Shown here: positions 1 to 13,559 of the stretch, piece after piece
How positions within the stretch are numbered: the stretch's first letter is position 1
Layout: every line of letters starts with the position of its first letter
Origin: Agelaius tricolor
Lineage: Eukaryota; Chordata; Aves; Passeriformes; Icteridae
Reading direction: 5' to 3'
Length of the DNA stretch: 64,000 nt
Assembly: GCA_023055355.1 (NCBI GenBank)
Contig: JALJCS010000015.1
Span: forward strand, 16,543,516-16,607,515
The notes under the pieces: generated by a model
Databases searched by the model: none
What the model was told of the DNA's origin: nothing
The model's input: only the letters and a program-made list of their open reading frames with translations
Made by a program: the position numbers and the translations under genes

Positions 1-3000
1 TTTAGGGGGATGGAAGGGCATGAGGACCTTTAAGGTACCTGAGTTTTTAAAACAGCTAAAATTTCCCTTCTTCAGCCCTTAGCTGAGGTTTCCACAAGCA
101 CCCTTCCTCAGTGATGACAGAGGACTCAGGGTGCACAAAGGAGTTCACAGGGGGAAGAATCTCTGCAGGAGCATGGCCACTGATATCTCAGACAACAGAA
201 AAGCTTCTAGAAATAGATTTTTTGGAACAGCTCTACATTCAATGCGAAAAAAAATGCAGAAAGGAGGAAAAATAAAACAGAATGAAGTGAGATTTCTGTC
301 AAATAATTCTGACAAGAGTCTAAGAGATATTTTTGATTGCCTGCATGGCCTCTGTCAGGACATTTCCTTCACCCTTTTTGCCACCATTAAAACCAAGGGA
401 AATGCATAACACAAGCGAAAAGAATTCTTCAGTCATTAGCACTGGTTAGAGCAAAAATTTCACCTTTTCAGGAAGAGGTGAGCTGTAGAAAAGCTTAAAA
501 AGAGGGTTATATTTTAATAACATTTAAAAAAAAGAAAAAGGCAGGAGGGCTATCTATTCAGTGGAATCCAACAAGAAAACAATTGTCTTACAAGGGCAAT
601 TGAAAATCAAAGTGAATGAGTATTTATAGCAACTGAGCTGTTTAAAACAACAAACTGAAACTGCAGCACCAACTACTTCACAAAGTCATATTCTTGAAGA
701 AGGGGGAAAAAAAAGATCAAAGATCTGCAGGCAGCCAGCTCTGCATACAAGTGGCTTTATCAGCTCTTGGCTGTGTTAAAGGGAGTCAGGCATCCTGAAA
801 GAGAAAGCATTTAATGAGGTGATGAACAACACTTTCTTGGCCTTAATTATAAGGATAGGACTAAGCAACAATAATTGCAGGATAAATTATTGTCAAGAGA
901 TATTTCCAAACAACAACAAAAAACCCATGTCATTATCAAACAATTATTTTAAGTCTCATTTACATATAAAAAAGAATAAATGGAATAGTCCTCTTTTTCT
1001 TTTCCATTTGTGGGGGTGGTGGAAATTTTCAGGGTGGTGCATGGGAATTAGAGGCACTACACCCAATATTGCTAATGACAGATTAATTCTCTGCAGATCA
1101 CTCTGGGAATTGTGCATTTGTATCCAAGAGAAGAATTCAACACAAGAAAAGCTCAAATCTCTGTGATGTGCCCCCAAAGAATCCCACATATTTAATAATA
1201 GGAACAGAAGACCAACTTCCTCACAAAGCAGCTCTCAAACTGAACAGCAGAAAAGTTCCATTTAGGACAGAGAGAAGTAAGTTTGAGGTGTAGTAAAGCA
1301 GATAAGCTGCTCAGACCTTATCAGATGAGCCTCTTAAAAGCCCAGGTAGAAGAAATGAGGTGCACCCAGCAGCCTTGAGTCAAACAGGGCTGCAGGAGCC
1401 AACAGGGCTATGTCATACCAACAGAGACCTGAGATCATGGCAGTTGCTCGGGGGCATTTATCTCAACACCACTTTGTGCCTACAGCTCCCAAGCAGTGCA
1501 AGACCAGGAGGTTTTCTGGCACCAGGAATGGTGCAGAGCCGGGTCGTCTACTTTCCCACATCAGCAAAGGGAGAAAAGAACCAGGCAGATTTTCAAAATG
1601 GTTCCTGCTCAGCTTTTAAAATTAACACCCCATCTGCAAAGAAACTCAGAAAAATACTGGTTGCCATTGGTTTCTGAACTTTGTATTTTTAATCCTGATT
1701 AAATTTGCCATTGCCAGCTAGTCATTCTGGGTTGCTAAACCAAAGTCCTGATGTTAAGACAGATTTTTTTCAGAACTTGGGGGAGTTTATCTCACAGCAA
1801 ATGCAGTCTCTTAAAACTGTTTTTAGTTATTCCTCAAATCCTAGTTGTACCAAAGAATTGGTTGTTTTGAATAATAGTAATCTTTGTCTCATGTATAAAT
1901 ACTTAACAGAAATCAAACATATTCAGTGATTGGGAATAGAACACCTACAAGGAAAGCAAATAAGGTTATAAGGTACTAGAGATGCAAAATCTGATTTTCA
2001 AACTGGATAAAAATACGTTTTATACATTTCACCCATTTCACAAAATGCAAAATCCATTCCATAAATTAGAAAAGTGATTTCCCACTTATATTTCAGAGAT
2101 ATTTTGAAGTCCACAGACTACTCCAAAGGAAATATCTACACAGAAGTATGTCAAGAGCAGAATTCAGTAGGCTTGCATTTGCTGTAGTGAAGCCTAAAAG
2201 ATCTACAGGAAAGACTCCATTAATTTAAATTAATCCTTCTCAGCCACATGGTCCCAGCTCACAACTGACATAAATGGGTTTATAAGGTGCAAACAATTGA
2301 GAAAAAACATTCCTGAGATTCTGCAAATGCTTACAGAGCTACAAGGTAGTAAGACACAATCAGTTTAATCCAAAGTTAGTAATTTCTAAGATTCTGGCCA
2401 AATCAGTGGGATATGATTCGGACTCTAGATACTAATTACCTATGACTGTGATGATTCTAGTGACAAGGACAGGATAAATATGTATTTCCTTCTACTACTT
2501 TGCTTGCTGACATGAGATGGCACACTAGCAGCTTCATATCTGCCCTTATTGTGTTTATTGTAAATTAAAGCCTTGGCTCGCAAAATACAGAGAAAAGCAC
2601 AGTTCTTATTTCAAAAGCTCCCTCTAGCTTTTCCTAACTGTTCATTACCAGAGTTTTTCTGATGATCTGCTAGAAAAAGCAGCTTAGAGTCAAAGGTGGT
2701 CTCATCAGTCTTAGAGAAACACAAGCACATATTGTATAACCAATTTCAAGAAGGTTTTTAATTTGTAAAAGCCACACAGTTAAGATGACATTAAAAACCC
2801 ACCCCCTTCTTTTGATTCAAGATCAAAGAGATTTTTAGAAAAGTGACATAACCCTTAGATGTCCCAGAAAACCACATTTGCCACAATTAACCAGCTCCAG
2901 CCTCCAAGCCTCAGACACAGAGAGGAGCTGGGACAGCTTGTTCAGAGCAGCGAGGGTTCACTGCAGTTGTGGGCACGTTTGGAGTAAACAAGCACAGGTC

Positions 3001-5739
3001 AAGTTCCCCACAGGCTTCGTTCTAGCCCGTGACAACCAGGGGCAGACGGTCAAAGGGAGCTGGGAATGAGTGCTCTGGGATTGCAGCAAGGTCCCAGCAA
3101 GGCAGAGGGAAGCAGCAGAGCCCCACTGAACTCTCTGTGCCCCCTTGATTCAGAGCAGCAGCTCCAAACACGGTGGGGCCGCTGACACTGCACAGGTGAA
3201 CGGCCCAGGTGCACGTGGTCCTGATGCTTCTTTTCATAGACACTGCTTCTTTCCAGAGACAAATTAAACAGTGACCGCCCCTGAGCTCTGGGATAGCAGA
3301 AGAAGAGATAAATGCAAGAAAATACTGAGATTTTATAGAAAGAAGAGCTAAGGAGATGGGAAGTTCAAAGGTAGGCTTTACCTTCAAGCTACCCCAGCGT
3401 GCTCTCAGAAATTCTGCATACAATGTTTTCTGATAAAACTTGATGTGAGACAGCTGAACAAGGTGTCTGGTTTCAGGATGCCCAAGGTCTACTCAGTCTT
3501 TCCCATAAAACTGTCACAGGACAAAGAGGTGACACCACAGGTATTCCAGAAAGGTGAGATGAGAAACCCATCACAAAAGACAGCACAGAAGTAAAGGAAA
3601 CAAATGAGGATGATAAGCAATTTTCTGTGAACATGGATAACTTCTATGAGAAAAGGCGATGCTTTAAAATTACCTTCATTATAAAAGAAAAAGAAAGAGT
3701 TTGCAGTGGATTATCCATCACAGCTGTGTTTAAACCACAAAGGATGGCTTTAGCTGCAGTGGCAGCATGTCAGCAGAACAGAAGAGGACATTGACAGTGG
3801 GCCAGTGTCCAGCAAGAATGGATTTCTAACACTGCCCATAGCTGCTGGGGCAAATCAGCACCACCAGAGTCCCCTCCACTGCTCTCAGGCACCAGGGGGA
3901 ATCTCAGCACATAGAGCACCCAGGGAGAGCACACACATGAGCCCATATCAGAGATCAGTCCTAACACTGCCAGTCCAAACTGGGTAGGAGCCTCAGTCCT
4001 ACTGATAACTCCCTTTTATCTTCAGCTATAGAGGTTTTAGAGCCAAAGTCCAGTTCCACTGTTGTGGGTGTATTAATAGGAGAGATTATAGCTACTGAGA
4101 AAGCACATCCATAACCTTCCATAGTGCCCTCTGCTCCTGCAGCACATACATTCCTCACTGGAGATATCAGATCAAATAAAGACATATCAATTCAGCAGGT
4201 GCTACTGCCCACTCAACCACCACCCAGGGAGTGGACTAGAAACACAGACTTAACCTTTAAATTAAATGGGAATGAAGGAGAATTTCAGTCGTTTTCCAGA
4301 CCATCACCAGAGGAGCTATGGCCCACATCTTGTGAAATGCTGATATAGATGAGTAGCAAATAATGCACAATCTTCTGTATTCTTTTTTATATATTTTAAC
4401 TTCCTCCTATCTTTATGCACTTTCACAGAGATCTAAGATTTCACAGCATTAAAGCACTCTGTGTGCTGTAGGAAGGGATAAAAAGACACATTATGAGTTT
4501 AAAAACTAAGGATTTCATGGGAGAGTTAAAATTGTCACTAAAGGAACACCAGAAAGAATTACTGATTTTTCAGACTGCTTCTACATCAAAGGATTAAATA
4601 AGAAAACCAAAGTCTTTTATAAACTCAAGCAAACGTACAGACAATGTCAAAGCTATTTGGTCACAAATTGGAGCCATCATTTTCACTTTGAAGGCCTGCA
4701 CAAGAAGCTATTCTGCACTGGAACTGCCACAGAAATTGAAGGGAGAAAATGAATGGGACAGGGGAAATATGGACTTACAGTTCTGAAAGAGTGTAAAGTG
4801 CTATGTAGAAGCAATATTTATATGAGACACCAGAATGCTAAAGACTTTCCTATTGCCCATCACTGACTGTGATATATGGCCTGTGGCTGTCACACGTACA
4901 GGACAAACCTGAATTGGATTGTCCTCTGTGGAATGAAATTGTTGGTCCCTACAGGGAATTAGAGCTCCTCCTCACTGTCACTGGAGTGATCCCAAACCCC
5001 TCTTTGTTCATGAATGCAGGAGTGGGTCCATCACCCCACAGAGCTGGTAAGAAAAACCAATTATGGAAACATTAAACCTTATTCTGAAAATCAAATTGGC
5101 CAGTGGGTTAACAACCACAGCAGATCAGACAGCCTCAATTTGTCTTGACTTTGTAAATTGCCCTAATCAGAGACTTGTATAAAGACCACCAGCCAGCCTA
5201 AATTCTGTGGCCTGACTTGGAAAGAATGCTCTGAGTCTCCTAACTGGGACAGATTCAGACCTTCAGCTTCCCCAAGATGACCTGTACCAGGAACATCCAC
5301 ACAGATCTCTGTTTTCATAGCCTCTTGCATGGTTTTGGCCCAGTATTTTAGTTAGTACTGCAATTATTTACAATAACTCATAATCACAATGACAGCAAAA
5401 GCTCTGACAGAAGAGAGGAGATGGAAGAGGAAACTCCTTCTCTGAGATAACAGAACAAACATCAGCCAGCAGGAGTGCCATGGAAAGGGCCATGGGCAGC
5501 TGTAAGCAGCCCTGCATCTGTGCCACCTGACACCAGAACTCAGCACCAAACACATCTGTACACACACAAAGATCCAGAAAATTCCTTCTGGGCTAGATAG
5601 AGGAAGCAGTGGGTCCATTTAACTGATTATAATCCCTAGAAGTCTCCCAGCACTGGTCTTTAAATGTATTCTTCTCTAAAAACATTTCTTGCATGTCTAT
5701 ATTTCCATTTTCCCCGAGATTTCAAAAGAGTTGGCATTG
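1..5739. other. Noncoding stretch, no gene recognised
   Basis: I see no gene here. Open frames are short, up to 133 codons (3022-3423, minus strand), overlap one another on both strands and show no domain or convincing splice context. The sequence is unique-looking, with short A runs near 520 and 705. A perfect 14-bp palindrome of T and A (TTAATTTAAATTAA, 2220-2233) contains overlapping homeodomain-type cores. No CpG island or core promoter is apparent. Exons too short to read by eye cannot be excluded. Confidence 0.6.
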
Positions 5740-6060
5740 TTAACTTTGAATATTGCTAGTTAATTGTTGGTGGGAAAAGACAAATTATGAGCAGGGGAAC
5801 TGTTCTGGGAGGATTTAGTGTATTTGAATAATTCAGACCCCTGCCGTTAACGTGACAGGATTGTTTTTCTCCTGCAGTAGCCTGCTGCTACAAGAATTAA
5901 AACTGTCGTGGCAGGCTACAGCTTGGGCTAGGCCTTAGTAATGAGCTTTATCAGTCAATAAATGATTTTATGCAGCAAATTAAACTGTAAATTTGGTTTA
6001 GGTGGTAAATATTTAGAGAATAAAGATATCCAGCTAATGAGGAGACTGGGTGGGGGAAAA
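5740..6060. promoter_or_regulatory. Candidate conserved noncoding element with hairpin
   Basis: An AT-rich block without repeat signatures. It is dense in short motifs typical of vertebrate developmental enhancers: AATTAAA and TTAATTGT homeodomain-like cores, CAATAAAT, and TTTATGC near 5970. It also carries an inverted repeat (5877-5919), listed separately. The call is inferred from texture only; conservation was not measured. It could equally be ordinary unique DNA. A multi-species alignment would decide. Confidence 0.3.
5877..5919. repeat. Inverted repeat, 9-bp perfect arms
   Basis: GTAGCCTGC (5877-5885) is exactly complementary to GCAGGCTAC (5911-5919). The stem extends outward past one A-A mismatch by two further pairs (5874-5875 with 5921-5922). 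Inward, two wobble pairs and a C-G pair continue it. The loop is about 19-25 nt. This is the size of a small RNA hairpin or a palindromic protein-binding site; nothing shows that it is transcribed. Confidence 0.6.
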
Positions 6061-9022
6061 ATGTAATGCAAATGTCAATCCTTTAAATCTTTGGTAGGCT
6101 AAAGCTCTGCAGAAAGTTTACTGCCACTGCCTTCTTTGTTTTTCTTTTTTTTTTTTTTTTTGCCTTCTTAAAGAGCAAGGGAACACTATCTACTATCTCA
6201 ACTGTATTTACAGATGCTGGAGAAGGAGGCAAAGACTTCTTTGGGGTATTGTGGAGCCACAATTCCATGCACTCACTTGACACTGGGACTGAAGCATTAA
6301 GGGGCCTTGAGAAAGAGAGACATCAAAGGCTGCTCCTGGCTGTACCTGCAGCTGACACAAAAAAACTGTGTTGGCCCTCAGTTGTGGCAAAAGAGAGCAG
6401 CAGCAGCAATCAGCACAGGTAACCAGTGCAAAATTCTCCTTTCAAACAGGAGACTGCTGGCAGGGTGACCTTTGGGCTCCCAAGCTCTCCTGGCTCACCC
6501 AAATCCTGCCCTGCTCTGTGGCCCAGCCTCGAGGGCACGTGCACAGAAAGGGATTCTGAGAACATCAATAGATCAACAGGAGGAACATGGTTTAAAAAGG
6601 CACATCTGGATTAACGTGGATGAAAGAGCCTGAACAAATCAGCTGCACTCCTTCAAAGGTCAGGTGATTAACAATATGCTGTTTCAAGAGCAGGCAGGGA
6701 AACACTCTACCAAAAAGCTGATTTCAAGACGAGTCCTTGACTTCCAGCTATGCTCCAAGGATTATTCTTTCTCCAGGGAAGTTTTGGAAAATTTAATAAT
6801 CTTGGCAAAGGCATCCACGTTCAAGATGAAAATTTTGCACATATTTTTTTTTTTTACTCTGGACAAAAAAAATCAACTTTCTGAGAAAAAAAATGCATGG
6901 GAAAAAATGTCAAACAGCTCCATAAAGAATTGCTGGAACTCATCCTAAATCTAGGAGTGTTAACCTTGCCATCCTTTATCACTTTCTAACAGTAGCAGCA
7001 ATTTTTTTTGTGATTTCTGCTGGATCCTTTATTCTATACTTTCTCACAAGGAAAATATATGCATCCCCTGACAGAACCCCTGAAACAATGGCTGTATTTA
7101 TGCTTTCCAGGTGACACTGCCAGATGGTAAAATCTCATGCAAACAAAGCCAGAAGTGCCCATACCCTAAGCAGGGCTAACACAGAACCTAGTCCAGGACA
7201 GAGAAACCATTGCCTTTCCTGAGAACCACAAGAGAACTAAGAATTGATCCCAGAAACTCCACTTGGAGGTGGTTCCAGGCTCAGACACAGCAAAAACGCA
7301 CAGAGAAACCCTCAACCACCCTCAAGCCCCACATTCCTCCTCTGGGAGGGCTCCTTGCTGATGCTCAGGTCAAAGTCGGCCTAGACATTTTAAAAACCAG
7401 TTGATCAGGTATAAAACAAAGTCTGCACAAGGCCTTAAAGCAAAATTTGAAAAGGACACAGCTACATATTGAAAGGAAATTGAGCCCCAGAATCCCCCAG
7501 TAAAACTCAGTCGGACCCACACATTGCACACTCCAAACAATATGCCATTAAGTGCAATAAATCCAAACAGCACCCTGGAGATCTGTTTGGAAGATCAGAA
7601 TATATATTGGGGATATACTGTGGAAGGCTGTTTTTAACATGAAATCTATTCAATTGAGAGCTGTTGATGTTAACTGTTTCTTGAAAGACCCAATATACTA
7701 ATGCAGTTTATTTACATGGCAGAGAACAAAACTTCATGTATCACCTTCTCTATGCCTTTCTTTGATTAGATTGCCTCACTTTAATTACTAAATTCTGTTA
7801 AAGGACTTTCCACACAGATGTAATTTCATGCAGGTGTTACCTGGTGTAATGAAACCAGATGTTTCCAAATGCTCCCTCATTTGAGATGTGTGTGCTGCAA
7901 TAGCCTGATTTGTATATCCATCAGTTCAAACTGGAAAAAAAATGTGTCTGGGAGTGTTAACTGAGATCAGACTGTGAGGACAGAATGGGTAGTGTCACCT
8001 GTTGTCTCCTTTTCCATACAAAAGTCTTGCACTTGTGCATAACTTTACTTTTAAATATCTTTCCCTATTGTTCCTGTTTTGATTAATCCTGCAGGCTCTT
8101 TTGCAAAGCATATAGGAGCACAGAGACATGGATGTATACATGGAAAAGGCATGTCTGATCTTCAGTGAACACAACCTTTCCACTGACATTTCAACATCAT
8201 GTGCTTTATAGAATCTGTGAAGCTTTCCAGCTAATTTCTACAATGGACCAGAAACTTCTTGACTGGTTATGGAAGGAAACAAAATATGTTTATTGAGGTA
8301 TATCAGTAGCAATTAAAACAAAAAAAAAAACCACCTCAAAGCTCATTTTAATGTAAAAAAAAAAATCGAAACTTTCATTATTGTAAAGTCACAACTGGCC
8401 AAATGACAGACCAAAGGCTTAAAGTGACAGGAAGAAGGGCCAATGTGCAGAAACACAGAGAGAAGAATGAAGCCCATACCACACCTAAGATGAAAGCGGC
8501 TCTGGAGAAATTTCTGTAACACCCAAATTTTTAATCAGTTTTTTGATAAGCCCAGTTCACCAAAGAGATCACGGTCAGACAATTTGTTATACATCAGCCA
8601 GCACTGTCAGACACTGGGGGGAAATCCTCACCACCACCAGAGGTAAAACCAGGGGAATTAGCACAGAAAGCTTTTGCCAGCTGCAAACACAAAAGGGCTG
8701 TGATGAAATATTCAGATTTCGACCCAAAAGGAGCAAACCCAGCCCCAGTGACTCCAATTGGTCCTTCCAAGACGAGCCTGAGTCAGAACCCCTTCCCATT
8801 TCTGCCCATTGTTCTGTCAAGCCCTGATGCTGCACAGATGCCACCAGCCCAGCCCTGGGCTCCAGCTCTGAACAATGAACAGCAAAGGGCCCATGGGCAC
8901 CAGCAGAAAGTTCAAAACTAACAGAAAAAAAGCAGTGGCACAAAAGCCTTGCCAGCCAGACAGCTCACACCAACCAAGACACTCTTTTTTTTGGGGTTAG
9001 TTTTTTAATATTAAAAATAATA
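6061..9022. other. Noncoding stretch, no gene recognised
   Basis: No gene recognised. It contains a 17-base T run (6145-6161), other short A/T runs (6846-6855, 8320-8330, 8357-8366) and only short overlapping open frames. A slightly more GC-rich patch (8690-8900) is open in several frames (118 codons on the minus strand) but has no domain and low-complexity proline/serine translations. I treat it as noncoding. Confidence 0.6.
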
Positions 9023-9058
9023 AATATTTTCAACTTTAAAAATAAAGTTGAAAATATT
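9023..9058. repeat. Perfect 16-bp AT-rich hairpin, 4-nt loop
   Basis: Positions 9023-9038 (AATATTTTCAACTTTA) are the exact reverse complement of 9043-9058, separated by AAAA. The foldback lies in a longer A/T-rich tract starting near 8990. A perfect 16-bp arm with a 4-nt loop is unlikely by chance and can arise by template-switch (snap-back) synthesis or from a small foldback element. No terminal repeats or target duplication were obvious on either side. Confidence 0.85.
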
Positions 9059-9201
9059 CAGAAATTATGAATTCCCCTCCTCTTCCAGTAAGTTTTAATT
9101 CTTTTGCAAAGTGGACATCGCTTGGTAGGCACATGAAGGCAGCTCTGCAAGGTGGGGTATTGAGCATGAGGATGACACAAGGCTGCACAAATACACATGT
9201 G

Positions 9202-9215
9202 CACACACACACACA
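9202..9215. repeat. Short CA microsatellite
   Basis: Seven CA units in a row, preceded by an interrupted ACACATGTG segment. It is too short to be strongly polymorphic. It explains the His-Thr repeat in the open frame crossing it. Confidence 0.85.
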
Positions 9216-12200
9216 AAGCCATTTTATCACATCTGTAGGCTCCAAATCTCTGTCTTTACAACTGTCTTTCTGAACGAATTCATTTTTATTTTGTGTTGTT
9301 TTCAGGGTTTTTTTTTTTTGGTGGGGGGAGGAAAGGGAAGATACAGGCTAGTCAACTAAACTACTGTCTGCCCTCATTATTTCAATTCAGGGACTGACAG
9401 TACAAGACTTAATATTACAATAAAGCAAAACTGGTGTCAGCAAAAAAAAAGTTTCGATGACACACTGATATGGAACACTATGATACACTGGTAAAAACTA
9501 TGTGAAAACCAGAAACACATAAGACTGCAATTTAATCTTTTTATTTGAAATATAAATATTGTTACTATCAAGCTTGACAGTATAGAAAATGTGTGCCCTG
9601 CAGCCTTCTGACAAAACAAAATTTATATTTAAAACTTCCTGAAATAATGCCTTTCATATGTGGAGTTTTGTCACATTGCAGCGGCTCTGAGCCTACCTTA
9701 TGGTCCTGCACCTTTAATTATTTTATGCCTAGAAGACACATTTTAAATAGAAGAGGCGGGTTACAAGAGTTTTGACAGCTGTGGATGATTAAAATACTGA
9801 CAACATGCACTATATAAAATTCCCTGAGGTTTTAGCTGGGTACTCACGCGAAAGTTAGCGATTCGATTCCCTCCCCCCGCCAAATCCCACCACCATGAAA
9901 TGTTCCTATCACTGGCCTCTTACCCCTTCTCTCTTTAGGCAATGCAAACCCCCCTACATCTTTTTGGAGGTTTTTTGGGTTTTTTTTTAATATCTCAAGG
10001 CCACATACTTGAAAATTGGTCAACAAATTTGATTTAGTAATCTGTTCCTGTTTAACAAATATGCAGCCAGGTTTCATGGCCAGCTGTTCTGTATCACTGC
10101 ATGAATGGAGGGAAGGGAAACCATTTAAAACATATGAATGGTTTTAGGTTTTATTTTCATCAAACCCCCTTACAGGAGTGTTATAACTTGGTGCTAATTT
10201 TCTGGCCTCTTGACCTACATGTTTGGGTTGTGCAAAATATTATATTATGAGGGAATAAGAGTGCTCCCCAGCTCAGAAAAAAAACTAAAGTGCATTCTTA
10301 GCCTCAGCTCTCACAGCTGCCTCCTGACTTCATACACTTGAGTTATAAGTTTTGGATAAACTGGGATCCTACCCCTCAAGTTCTTCAAATTAAAAGCTGC
10401 ATATGAAATAATATTAATTATACTGACCTTGAGCTGTGGCTTGAGCTATGTCAGTCTGTCCCTCTCTTCTGGTTAAGGGGTCAAAGAAATTCTAGAAGTG
10501 AATCACTTCCAAAAAATACATGAGCAATTGCAGAGTCAGACTATCTGGATGGGCATAAATCATTGGCTATTTTTATTACCTTGAAATCATTTTAAGTTGT
10601 TTAGACACTCCTAAATGCAAGAAAAGAGAATGATGAAAATCTTATCACTGAAAGAGCAGACTTATCATTTGGACATTCCTTTTAGCCCCAGAAGACAAGG
10701 CAAAGATGGATTTGGGATAACCATTTTCCACTCTGATGGTGGGAAAGCATCTCCTCCTTAAATAAATAAATAAATAAAGCATAAATGATCCAGATATATT
10801 CCAAGTCAGAAAGGAAAGGCAAGATCATTTTAGTGTCATGGAAAATGCAGAAAGACTCCCCAAAGTTCCACACCACACAGGGAAATGGGGTGCAAGAAAA
10901 GGACGAGGTTCTCCTTGCAGTGCAGTCAGTGCAAGTTACTGAAGCAGAAGCAAAATTGCAGAAATGAGAACCAAAAATAGTTGAAGTATTTGATTAAAGA
11001 AGAACTAGAACATAATAAAAATTTCCCAAATGTTCCTATTATATTTGACCAAGGCAGAAAACATTCCTTTTATTCATCAACATTGTAAATAGAATGTTTG
11101 ATGTATCTTTTTCTATTAGAAATAAGGAGAGACCATCCCTTCCTTGAGAAATCAGAGATCCACCAGTTACACACTGCAGGAGTTACCCACAGCAACAGAA
11201 CTTCATACAATACTTCACTTCCTAGGAAAACATTACTGATTGCAAAGTGCACCTGGAAATGATGCCCATAAACAAGTGCCTTCATCCATGTGCCTTGAGG
11301 ATTTCCAAGTGCATCAGACAAGCAAATAGGGCTGCCTTCTGCCTGCTCTGCAAGCCTTTAAAAAAAAAAATAATCATGGACTATTTGGAGCATCCTCATC
11401 ACCCCACCCTTGGGAAAATGAGTTATTAAAAATGTTGGAATGCAATCTGTGTCAAAGGAGATGTTACACCAGTCCCCCTGGCCACCTGCTTTTTGTTGTT
11501 TTTCACGTTCTCAGCAAAGCAAAAGAATGAAATACATAACCCAGTGTCCTTGTCTTCAAATCTTCATTGGTATATATAGAATATTGCTGAGTGGTTTATG
11601 GCTACTGCTGTTTCCTCACCAGACACTGCCCAACACAGAGGTGCAAGCACTGGTGTGTAAAACACAGTGACCACTGGAGCAGCTCAGCCACCCCACTCAG
11701 CTCTTTCTGGCCTCCCAGTCCATCCCATCCATCACACTGCTCATTACTGGTTGAATCATCACTTTCCAACTGGTTTTGGGTTTTCACAAGGCACAGCTCC
11801 TCCTGCACACGCTGATCTGTTCAGAGTCTGCCTCTCATCTTTCTTCACACAAGTAGTTACAGCTTGGTATTTTTGTATCCAATTATGAAGAAAGATGAGA
11901 ATGAAATGGGAAATAAAAAAGTGACAGGCAGAATTACAGAACAAAATGGTATTGTAGGCTTGCTTGATGCTAATTGGTTTTCTTAACTGTTTAAAGTCTG
12001 GAGCACAGCATAAAATAACCCAGCAGTAGTGGTCTGCTAGTCATTTTTGACACAATTTTTGTCAATTTAATCAACTTTGTGGCAGCTCTAATACATTTTG
12101 GCTGCTGAGGATCTCAACAGACACACCACAGATGACCTCCATGGCAGACAGAATGGGGGATGAAAGAGCAAACTAATGCTTTTATGCAAGACAAAATGAG

Positions 12201-12605
12201 AAGTTTTGAATTTAGTGAGGTTTCCTTTTTTTTTTTTCCCCTTAGCTTACAAAAGTGGCAATATTTAACTGTTCAATAAATGAGCTAAAGGTTCAGCACT
12301 CCTGAGCACCACCATTACCAGTAATTTATATTTCCTTTATGTGTTTCTGTGCAATGTTATTGATAGAAACTTTTAAAGTCAGCTCAGCTGCAACTGCAGA
12401 CAGGTCACTGCCAAGGAGCAAGTGGAAATGAGAACAGCCAAGTGACAGCACACCAAAGTGATATCCTACAACTGATTCATTCCTCAGTACACATTGTCTG
12501 GGTACTTTTTTTTAGAATAGAGACTCACTGAGAGTGACCAAAAGCTGTAAAAATCTCTATGCACCAAAAATTATGATGTTAATGTCATTCTGCTGCTCAT
12601 TCCAG
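9216..12605. other. Noncoding stretch with small simple repeats
   Basis: No gene recognised. Holds T runs near 9308, 9978 and 12224, A runs near 9440 and 11360, and a short TAAA array (10759-10778). Open frames are under 100 codons and unconvincing. The segment at 12606-12623 with strong flanking splice signals is treated in the findings. Confidence 0.6.
10759..10778. repeat. TAAA tetranucleotide microsatellite
   Basis: About five uninterrupted AAAT/TAAA units. Simple-sequence repeat with no other feature. Confidence 0.85.
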
Positions 12606-12623
12606 TACTGGAAGTTACAGAAG

Positions 12624-13559
12624 GTAAGGAGGTGGGGGAATAAAGAGAATAAACTCTTAAATTACCTTAGACACATAACCAGATTTTCAGTTTAGGCTTC
12701 AGAAGCAAGCTGGGTAATAATCTTAAAATCAGCATTTTCTCTGGAGGATTATATTATGCAATAATAGACATAAGCCAAATAATAGCTATCAACTTCTATG
12801 GAACTTTGTGAAACTCATCTCATTCACATTTGAAAGCACTCTCAGATCCAGACAGCCACCACAAAAAGGTACAGTTAAAATTGAGCAGTTTGGGTTTAAT
12901 TTATGATCCCAGCTACAGCTTTTGGGATGCTGTACATTAGTTGTATATATGCTTTTACATATTTCTAAGAAAAATGGTCCTCAGAAGATGATGAATAGCA
13001 TGCCTTACCAGAAAATATATGACAGGTTCTAAAAATGGTACATTTTTAAATTGGTATAGATATTTATACTTGCTCTGATCCTCTGAGATGTATATTGAAA
13101 TCTGTAATATAAACAGCAAAGGGCATTCCAAGACAAGCAAATTAAAATGAATACTGCATCATTCTCTCCTGTCCTATTATTGTAAGTTCTCAGGAGGCCT
13201 ACAAAAATTTGTATGTGAACTAAAAATGTATGTAAATCTAGTAAAAGTTATTTTAGAAAACCCTAATCTTTTATTAGATCACTGTGTAACTGATGTTTAA
13301 AATAAGAAGTTAGGGCTATTATCACAATATATAAACAGAGTCTGTGATAGACTATCACTAGCATGCTGTGTCTTTGTAACATTTTACATTGTGCTCTCCT
13401 ACATATATTAAAATGTATATATCACCATCAATTCAGGATGAAAGAACTTTATTTTTTTAGAAACTAATATCATCCCCATCTCTAAGAAAGAGCCATTTAT
13501 CACCATCTGATAAAACCACTGCTCATTCTTAGTCTCTTGGCAGTAGCTTTTACTCTTTC
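12624..13559. other. Noncoding stretch, nothing recognised
   Basis: AT-rich unique-looking sequence with only short open frames. I see no repeat-family signature until the CR1 remnant begins near 13560. Confidence 0.55.

Noticed and set aside
3022..3423. Longest open frame in the window, 133 codons on the minus strand
   Set aside because: Composition is cysteine/serine-rich without a domain, another frame overlaps it, and no splice or promoter context supports it.
9067..9273. Plus-strand frame with a His-Thr repeat
   Set aside because: The repeat comes from the CA microsatellite at 9202-9215.
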